From NCBI GenBank assembly GCA_934229395.1, contig CAKQDL010000006.1, positions 1 through 56,768 of the forward strand: a DNA stretch of 56,768 bases, written 5' to 3'. Both the position numbers and the translations under genes were made by a program. The number at the start of each line of letters is the position of its first letter. The stretch's first letter is position 1. Positions 53,130-56,768 of the stretch are shown here, piece after piece. The stretch is from an uncultured Peptococcaceae bacterium (GTDB taxonomy: Bacteria > Bacillota > Peptococcia > Peptococcales > Peptococcaceae). The notes beneath the pieces are model-generated. The model was not told where the DNA came from, searched no databases, and worked only from the letters and a program-made list of their open reading frames with translations.

Positions 53130-53327
53130 TTACATATCTAGCGTTGCTCTGCGTTCTTCAATCAGCGCCTGCAGTTCTTCTAAGTCAGCCAGTGTAGCTT
53201 TTGTGCGGATGAATCTTCTAGCGCTTGTTCTATCTGTAAGGTAACGGCGGTGTTCCTTATTGTTATCGTTCCATTTTTTGTCAGCGTCAGGATTGTAAAC
53301 CGCTTCACGTTTTTTAACTTCTTCCAT
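53130..53327 (-). CDS. 65-aa protein, paralog B of a mobile-element-associated pair
   Basis: MEEVKKREAVYNPDADKKWN... The same length as the ORF at 51145-51342, colinear and similar along the whole protein; the FIR.KAT..DLEELQALI part is strongest. Charged and helical with no Cys or TM. Two divergent copies 2 kb apart in one remnant suggest either a duplication or two elements merged. Function unknown. A weak GGTGA site lies ahead of the start. Confidence 0.8.
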   Translation of the reverse strand: MEEVKKREAVYNPDADKKWNDNNKEHRRYLTDRTSARRFIRTKATLADLEELQALIEERRATLDM

Positions 53328-53361
53328 AAATCACCGCTTGTCTTTCTCTTGCCTTTAATGT

Positions 53362-53397
53362 TAAAATTTCAGTAGGTGGTGGCAAGTACCACCCACC
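53362..53397 (-). other. GC-rich hairpin upstream of paralog B
   Basis: GGTGGGTGG...CCACCACC forms an eight-pair stem with one bulge on the minus strand. A second stem, GTCGAAG...CTTCGAC (about 53415-53443), overlaps the end of the 38-aa ORF and could be its terminator. No other signal is seen in the 95 bases between the two genes. Confidence 0.45.
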
Positions 53398-53422
53398 GAA
53401 ATGTTTTTGGTTTGTCGAAGTC

Positions 53423-53539
53423 TTATTTTACTAGGGCTTCGACTTTTTTAATTGCTTCTTCTTTTGTGTCGCTGTCTTTGATGATTTGAATAATCATATT
53501 TAAGACAATCTTGAATTGTTCGTTTGTCATGCCTTCCAT
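53423..53539 (-). CDS. 38-aa helical protein
   Basis: Tiny ORF MEGMTNEQFKIVLNMIIQII then KDSDTKEEAIKKVEALVK. The AAAGGAG ribosome binding site is 6 nt before the ATG, and a strong promoter lies upstream. The EEAIKKVEAL tail and charged helices look like small phage/conjugative accessory proteins common in Bacillota; I know no function. Length cut-offs would miss it, but site, promoter and codon pattern support it being real. Confidence 0.75.
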   Translation of the reverse strand: MEGMTNEQFKIVLNMIIQIIKDSDTKEEAIKKVEALVK

Positions 53540-53597
53540 GCCGTTCTCCTTTCTGGCACTTGCCACCGTATTATCAGGAACCCTCCTGACACTATTA

Positions 53598-53626
53598 CAA
53601 TATCATAGTAACGCTACTATGTCAAC
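53598..53626 (-). promoter_or_regulatory. Promoter with palindromic spacer, 38-aa gene
   Basis: TTGACA (53621-53626, minus strand), 17-nt spacer, TATTGT (53598-53603). The spacer holds CATAGTA-ACGC-TACTATG (53605-53622), a perfect 7-bp inverted repeat. Its leader has a TCAGGA-GGGT-TCCTGA hairpin. Confidence 0.8.
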
Positions 53627-53651
53627 ACTTTTTATAATATTTTAGCCCATA

Positions 53652-53691
53652 AAAAATAAGCCTAGCAGGATAAATCGTCCTACTAGGCTTT
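53652..53691 (-). terminator. Terminator of the lysis cassette
   Basis: AGCCTAGTAGGA...TCCTGCTAGGCT stem on the minus strand (one G-U), followed by TATTTTTTA, just past the amidase stop. Confidence 0.93.
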
Positions 53692-53694
53692 TGT

Positions 53695-54321
53695 CTATTT
53701 CCCCATCGCACGCAGGAGCATAATCGCCACTTCCTCGCGCGTCGCATAATCACGCGGGCGCTCGCCAGTCGTAATACCGGCAGCAATCGCACGCTCAAGG
53801 TCAGCCTTCGCCCACGCCGATGGCTCGTTGACATCCGCCTCAGGCTCATCCGTAGATGGCTCATCGACGCAGCCATTGTAATACCACATCGCGCGGTCGT
53901 ACATCCACCCAAGCCTGTCGTAATACTTACCAGGGCACGCCGTACTAGAAAAATCCTTGTGCCCATACAATGGCAGCAACCCGTACAGCTTCCACAAGTC
54001 AGCGATATACTCACACACCGTTTCAAGGTCGCCATCGCTCATTTCAGGACGGCACTCTAGGCCGATGCTAGTTAGGTTCGCGTTCCAATCGCCAGCATGG
54101 TAAGCCGTGTCATCATAGGCCACCAAACACGCCACACGGCCCTCCTCAATCACCGCATGGGCAGAAGTAGAGCACGCGGGATTTTCGAACCAGCTGCACA
54201 CCCCCTCAAAGGTTTGGCCCTCAGCGCCCCAGTGGTGAATAACAATCTTGTCAATAGAGCAACCATTTCTGCCGCTCATGTAGCTATTAGCGTTATAGCT
54301 AGTGATAAACTCGTAACTCAT
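53695..54321 (-). CDS. Phage N-acetylmuramoyl-L-alanine amidase (endolysin) with SLH-like tail
   Basis: 208 aa. Amidase_2/PGRP-type domain (residues ~20-140): zinc ligands in KIVIHHWGAEG (His), AYHAGDWNANL and GHKDFSSTACPG (His and Cys). An Asp/Glu/Pro linker follows (about 150-165), then SAWAKADLERAIAAGITTGE and ATREEVAIMLLRAMGK, an S-layer-homology-like repeat that may bind the cell wall. Amidases cut the MurNAc-L-Ala bond. It directly follows the holin gene, as in phage lysis cassettes. One SLH unit is fewer than the usual three. Confidence 0.93.
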   Translation of the reverse strand: MSYEFITSYNANSYMSGRNGCSIDKIVIHHWGAEGQTFEGVCSWFENPACSTSAHAVIEEGRVACLVAYDDTAYHAGDWNANLTSIGLECRPEMSDGDLETVCEYIADLWKLYGLLPLYGHKDFSSTACPGKYYDRLGWMYDRAMWYYNGCVDEPSTDEPEADVNEPSAWAKADLERAIAAGITTGERPRDYATREEVAIMLLRAMGK

Positions 54322-54603
54322 TCACTTATCCCCCTTATTAAAGTCATCCAGCGCCTTAAAACTGCCCTTGCTCATCACCCAGGCACTATCGCCCACACCA
54401 TCCGTGGTTGGGTCAACAAACACCGCCAACACCGCTAAGGCCATCGTCCCCAGCTGGAACGGATTAGACAGCACCGCCAGCACCGCCGACCACACAGCCT
54501 CCCAGCTCGTAAACATCGACGGGTCAAGACCCGTGGCGGTTAACATGACCGACACAAGCCCCACCCAAAACCACGGATTCTTTAGTCTCACATTAATGTT
54601 CAT
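54322..54603 (-). CDS. Phage holin, phiLC3 family
   Basis: 93 aa from the ATG at 54603, with GAGAGG upstream; the frame is open to 54657 but overlaps the preceding gene. MNINVRLKNPWFWVGLVSVM is followed by a second hydrophobic segment (LGTMALAVLAVF) and the diagnostic VDPTTDGVGDSAWVM, which matches the phiLC3 holin motif of DPTT-x-G-x-x-DS. It makes the membrane holes that let the amidase reach the wall. Confidence 0.9.
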   Translation of the reverse strand: MNINVRLKNPWFWVGLVSVMLTATGLDPSMFTSWEAVWSAVLAVLSNPFQLGTMALAVLAVFVDPTTDGVGDSAWVMSKGSFKALDDFNKGDK

Positions 54604-54916
54604 GCAACTCAACCTCTCTAATCTTAAGCTTAGTTGTGCGTTGATACAACGCCTCAATCAGATGATTACCACCCAAGCCCTTGTAAGCCTTGTACAGCTC
54701 GCTGATTGTCTCGTATTGAGCGGGCGTGATAAACCCTTGCTCGAGCGCCGCCTCACACTCAATCATAAGACGGTACCGCCCAAGCGCCAACAACATTGCA
54801 TTCTGCCGCTTATTGTCCTTGAGTTTGTTCAACATCGCCATTCCCATCGCGCCTAAAAGCAGCGGGATGAGATAGTTGATACCAGCCACAAGCACGTGCT
54901 CCCACATTGGTCCCAT
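54593..54916 (-). CDS. Phage lysis-cassette protein with N-terminal TM
   Basis: 107 aa. One N-terminal TM segment (VLVAGINYLIPLLLGAMGMAML) is followed by a helical domain with ITPAQYETISELYKAYKGLGGNHLIEALY, a widespread pattern in proteins just upstream of holin/amidase in Bacillota phages. Function not established; it may assist lysis or anchor to the membrane. AGAGAGGTG sits ahead of the ATG. It overlaps the holin start by 11 nt. Confidence 0.75.
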   Translation of the reverse strand: MGPMWEHVLVAGINYLIPLLLGAMGMAMLNKLKDNKRQNAMLLALGRYRLMIECEAALEQGFITPAQYETISELYKAYKGLGGNHLIEALYQRTTKLKIREVELHEH

Positions 54917-54931
54917 TTTTCACCTCTCTAT

Positions 54932-55069
54932 CTACTCTGACATGCTGCCACTTCGCTCTTGCAAATCTTTAGCATCTACAACGCCCTTGGCGTGCATGGC
55001 ATCAATGTATAATTGTGTATCCAAACTAATCGCTTCCTTTCCAAAACAAATACTATAATATTCACCCAT
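54932..55069 (-). CDS. XkdX-like small phage protein
   Basis: 45 aa if it starts at the ATG at 55069: MGEYYSICFGKEAISLDTQL and YIDAMHAKGVVDAKDLQERSG. The order Y-tyrosine-rich head, then Y..A...G...A.....SG resembles the XkdX family found just before holin genes, but the match is loose. The frame is open to 55144, but its upstream part lies over the hicA promoter, so this start is preferred; its ribosome binding site is weak. It may be a truncated late gene cut by hicAB insertion. Confidence 0.5.
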   Translation of the reverse strand: MGEYYSICFGKEAISLDTQLYIDAMHAKGVVDAKDLQERSGSMSE

Positions 55070-55073
55070 TCCA

Positions 55074-55102
55074 TTGACACATACTATTGTATGTATTATA
55101 AT
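55074..55102 (+). promoter_or_regulatory. hicAB promoter with spacer operator
   Basis: TTGACA (55074-55079), exactly 17-nt spacer, TATAAT (55097-55102), a consensus promoter. The spacer holds ACATAC-TATT-GTATGT (55079-55094), a perfect 6-bp inverted repeat with a 4-nt loop and the likely HicB operator. AGGAGG (55113-55118) follows, 7 nt before the hicA ATG. Confidence 0.92.
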
Positions 55103-55125
55103 TAATACTGTCAGGAGGTAAGCCA

Positions 55126-55323
55126 ATGAAAACCTATTCATCACGCGAAGTCCTGAAAATGCTCAAGGCAGACGGTTGGTACGAAGTAAGATGCACCGGC
55201 GACCATCATCAGTTCAAGCACCCTACCAAGGGTGGATCGGTGACACTCCCCCATCCATCCAAAGTCGTAGCCATCGGCACGCTAAAGAGCATAGAAAAAC
55301 AGTCGGGGCTCAAATTTTCTTGA
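55126..55323 (+). CDS. hicA: HicA toxin (mRNA interferase)
   Basis: 65 aa. SREVLKMLKADGWYEVRCTG-DHHQFKHP is the HicA pattern, with the catalytic His in DHHQF and the following GGSVTLPHPSK. The fold is a double-stranded-RNA-binding-like RNase that cuts mRNA and tmRNA. The size and order (toxin first) are typical. Its promoter has a built-in operator. Confidence 0.95.
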   Translation: MKTYSSREVLKMLKADGWYEVRCTGDHHQFKHPTKGGSVTLPHPSKVVAIGTLKSIEKQSGLKFS

Positions 55324-55353
55324 GCCCTAGGCTTTTAAAGGAGGCCACCACCC

Positions 55354-55761
55354 ATGAACAAATTGCCAGATACCTACATCTATCCCGCTATCTTTAGTCA
55401 CGACCCTACAGGCCAAATCTGCGTCACCTTCCCAGATCTAGGTGTTGCCACCAATGCCGACAACGAAACCAGTGCCCTCTATATGGCGCGCGACCTTCTA
55501 GGTCTTGTCATGCACGGACTAGAAGAAGATGGTGAGCCAATCCCAACACCAAGCGCTGTGACAAACCTTGAGATAGAAAAAGGTGACTATACAATGATGA
55601 TTGATGTCTTTATGCCATCCGTTCGCATGGCAACCGTCAATAAAGCCGTCAAGCGTACCGTCACCATCCCTGCTTGGCTCAACGCCAAAGCCCAAGAATG
55701 TGGCGTCAACTTCTCACAAGTCCTACAAGACGCTCTCAAGCAACAACTCCACCTAAGCTAA
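55354..55761 (+). CDS. hicB: HicB antitoxin
   Basis: 135 aa. The N-terminal HicB domain runs YPAIFSHDPTGQICVTFPDL to GVATNADNETSALYMARDL (residues ~10-50), the part that binds HicA. The C-terminal DNA-binding tail (RTVTIPAWLNAKAQECGVNF SQVLQDALKQQL, about 103-133) is RHH-like. AAAGGAGG is 9 nt before the ATG. Its stop lies within 25 bases of the opposite-strand transposase frame. Confidence 0.94.
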   Translation: MNKLPDTYIYPAIFSHDPTGQICVTFPDLGVATNADNETSALYMARDLLGLVMHGLEEDGEPIPTPSAVTNLEIEKGDYTMMIDVFMPSVRMATVNKAVKRTVTIPAWLNAKAQECGVNFSQVLQDALKQQLHLS

Positions 55762-56768
55762 GACACGCCGACACGCTACGAGCGTGTCTCAGACTGTCGA
55801 AGAACCCCGTTTTGAAACAACTCAAAACGGGGTTCTTTGTGTTTTCTATGAAATTAAGCCAGCGCAGCAAATTTTGTACAAACAAAGGCGAATTCTCGCC
55901 TTCTCTCGTCAGCCACAATGCCAATTTTTTCACGTTCATTGCAGCAAATTTAAGCTTCACCCAATTGGTTACTTGGGCCAAGCCTCGATAAGGTGTGAAT
56001 CGCATTGCATGCTTTTCTTTTGCATCTGCAAAGACGCGCTCAATAGTTTCTTTTCGTCGTCCGTACCATTTTTTGTGCAATGCTGTGTACCGATATTCTT
56101 CTGCTTGCTCCACATAATCCGTCCAAAGGTGTCGCGTTACTGTCTTTTCACATTTGGCGTTAGCTGTGCATTGGCTTAGAAGTTCGCAGTCTCTGCAGAT
56201 GTAAGGTCTGCTTCTAAATTCTCTGTAGCCGTCTCTATTAGTGGTAACGTAATGTAATGTTTTGTATGCTGGACAAATTATTGCGTCATAGTATTCATCG
56301 TAAATAAAGTCTTTCTGTTTGAGTCCGTCTTTTCTTCCTTTTGGTCTTGTATAGGGTGCTAATAGAATACGTTCACTATCTATTATTAGTTTGCAAATGG
56401 CCGGCGTTTTATAGGCGCTGTCGGCAACAACGAGCTTGTGCTCTGGGAAATACTCACAAATAGTATCATACAAAGGATTAAAGGCTACGCTATCATGTAC
56501 ATTACCAGCTGTAACATGAACACCCAAAACAAAGCCGTGCTTATTGCAGGCAGTATGCGCTTCGTAAGCAAAACATCTTTTGTGCTCACCTTTTACGAAG
56601 ACGCCACTATCTGGATCTGTTGTAGATACTGTGCTCTCCTTTTCTTCTTTTGGAGGATTATCATCGAAATCAAACGGCTTCTTGCCGTGTTCTTCTCGAT
56701 CTTCGTTTATTTCTTTTTGTAATTGTGTGGTGTATCGTTTTGCCTCTTTAGGAACTATCTTTTTGGCT
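55736..56768 (-). CDS. IS1182-family transposase, C-terminal part (runs off the window)
   Basis: Reading the minus strand from the window edge, the frame is open for ~343 codons: PKEAKRYTTQLQKEI, DREEHGKKPFDFD, STTDPDSGVFVKGEHKR (DDE region), CFAYEAHTACNKHGFVLGVH VTAGNVHDS, then VVADSAYKTP and a Cys-rich segment (YICRDCELLSQCTANAKC). This is the IS1182/IS5-like DDE layout; the N-terminus lies outside. The natural end appears to be around ...FKTGFFDSLR. The last ~18 residues (HARSVSACLSLGGVVA) come from flanking DNA, including antisense to the hicB 3' end, so the frame runs past the element. Confidence 0.9.
   Translation of the reverse strand, partial: AKKIVPKEAKRYTTQLQKEINEDREEHGKKPFDFDDNPPKEEKESTVSTTDPDSGVFVKGEHKRCFAYEAHTACNKHGFVLGVHVTAGNVHDSVAFNPLYDTICEYFPEHKLVVADSAYKTPAICKLIIDSERILLAPYTRPKGRKDGLKQKDFIYDEYYDAIICPAYKTLHYVTTNRDGYREFRSRPYICRDCELLSQCTANAKCEKTVTRHLWTDYVEQAEEYRYTALHKKWYGRRKETIERVFADAKEKHAMRFTPYRGLAQVTNWVKLKFAAMNVKKLALWLTREGENSPLFVQNLLRWLNFIENTKNPVLSCFKTGFFDSLRHARSVSACLSLGGVVA
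55770..55788. repeat. Palindrome at the hicB/IS junction
   Basis: GACACGCT-ACG-AGCGTGTC, perfect 8-bp arms, 8 nt past the hicB stop. It could be a hicAB terminator stem or the IS end/target; a partial copy (AGACACGCC) lies just before it. Confidence 0.6.
55800..55837 (+). terminator. Long hairpin inside the IS end
   Basis: Perfect 16-bp stem AAGAACCCCGTTTTGA / TCAAAACGGGGTTCTT with a 6-nt loop, followed by TGTGTTTT. It would stop plus-strand transcription from hicAB and lies in the 3' part of the transposase frame, a common insulating feature of IS ends. Confidence 0.8.

Noticed and set aside
1..56768. CRISPR arrays and rRNA genes
   Set aside because: No regular spaced direct repeats and no 16S/23S/5S-like sequences were seen.

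Overview
The window looks like a chromosomal segment of a low-to-moderate GC Bacillota (Firmicutes). The evidence is a valS T-box leader, GatCAB, MutS2, a YdbC-type PC4 protein, the L19/LigA/FtsK set, strong AGGAGG ribosome binding sites and a phiLC3-type holin. Class is not certain; an anaerobic Clostridia or Negativicutes lineage fits best. Almost every gene lies on the minus strand. The plus-strand exceptions are a Crp/Fnr regulator, the tmRNA gene ssrA and hicAB.

Layout. 1-1260 holds debris: an IS256-family transposase remnant with an in-frame TGA, and a DnaQ-like exonuclease gene split by a frameshift. 1443-21679 is one very long minus-strand gene cluster: ABC-F protein, long U32 protein, mutS2, mutS, mutL, miaA, ftsK, rimO, pgsA, trmR-like methyltransferase, trhP-like U32 protein, DUF2905, SNF transporter. 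It has promoters at its head (21711-21763), a terminator at its end (1386-1432) and gaps under 40 nt throughout. Its themes are mismatch repair, ribosome and tRNA modification, and chromosome segregation. 21845-27175 is a second cluster in which a T-box leader precedes valS, two tatA-type genes, tatC, a PRC-barrel protein and a small ORF. 27230-28692 is a divergent ferredoxin-like / Crp-Fnr pair. 28727-29323 is a small hydrolase. 29396-34806 is ligA-gatC-gatA-gatB-ydbC. Then come rplS, a tRNA operon (Glu, Val, Asp), an unrecognised 298-aa gene, and rluB-glcD-glcF (FAD/Fe-S D-lactate or glycolate oxidase type). 40449-50337 is DUF445-sbcD-sbcC-rluA family-cca, starting next to ssrA.

50428-50777 is tmRNA. 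Downstream of it (51145-55069) is a prophage remnant: a lysis cassette (XkdX-like, a TM protein, holin, amidase with an SLH-like tail), a Rha-type antirepressor, a ribbon-helix-helix protein, a paralogous pair of 65-aa proteins and several tiny ORFs missed by length cut-offs. hicAB toxin-antitoxin and a partial IS1182-type transposase close the window. No integrase and no second att copy is visible.

The most unusual material is in the remnant. At least four promoters there carry perfect or near-perfect inverted repeats in or around the -35/-10 region, and the antirepressor leader has repeated GAAAGGA half-sites that could act as operators or as mutually exclusive RNA hairpins. Elsewhere, the notable points are a 1108-aa protein with two DUF445-like modules, Tat genes apparently downstream of a valine T-box, a tmRNA tag ending AFAA, and a palindromic -10 shared by ssrA and the DUF445 operon.
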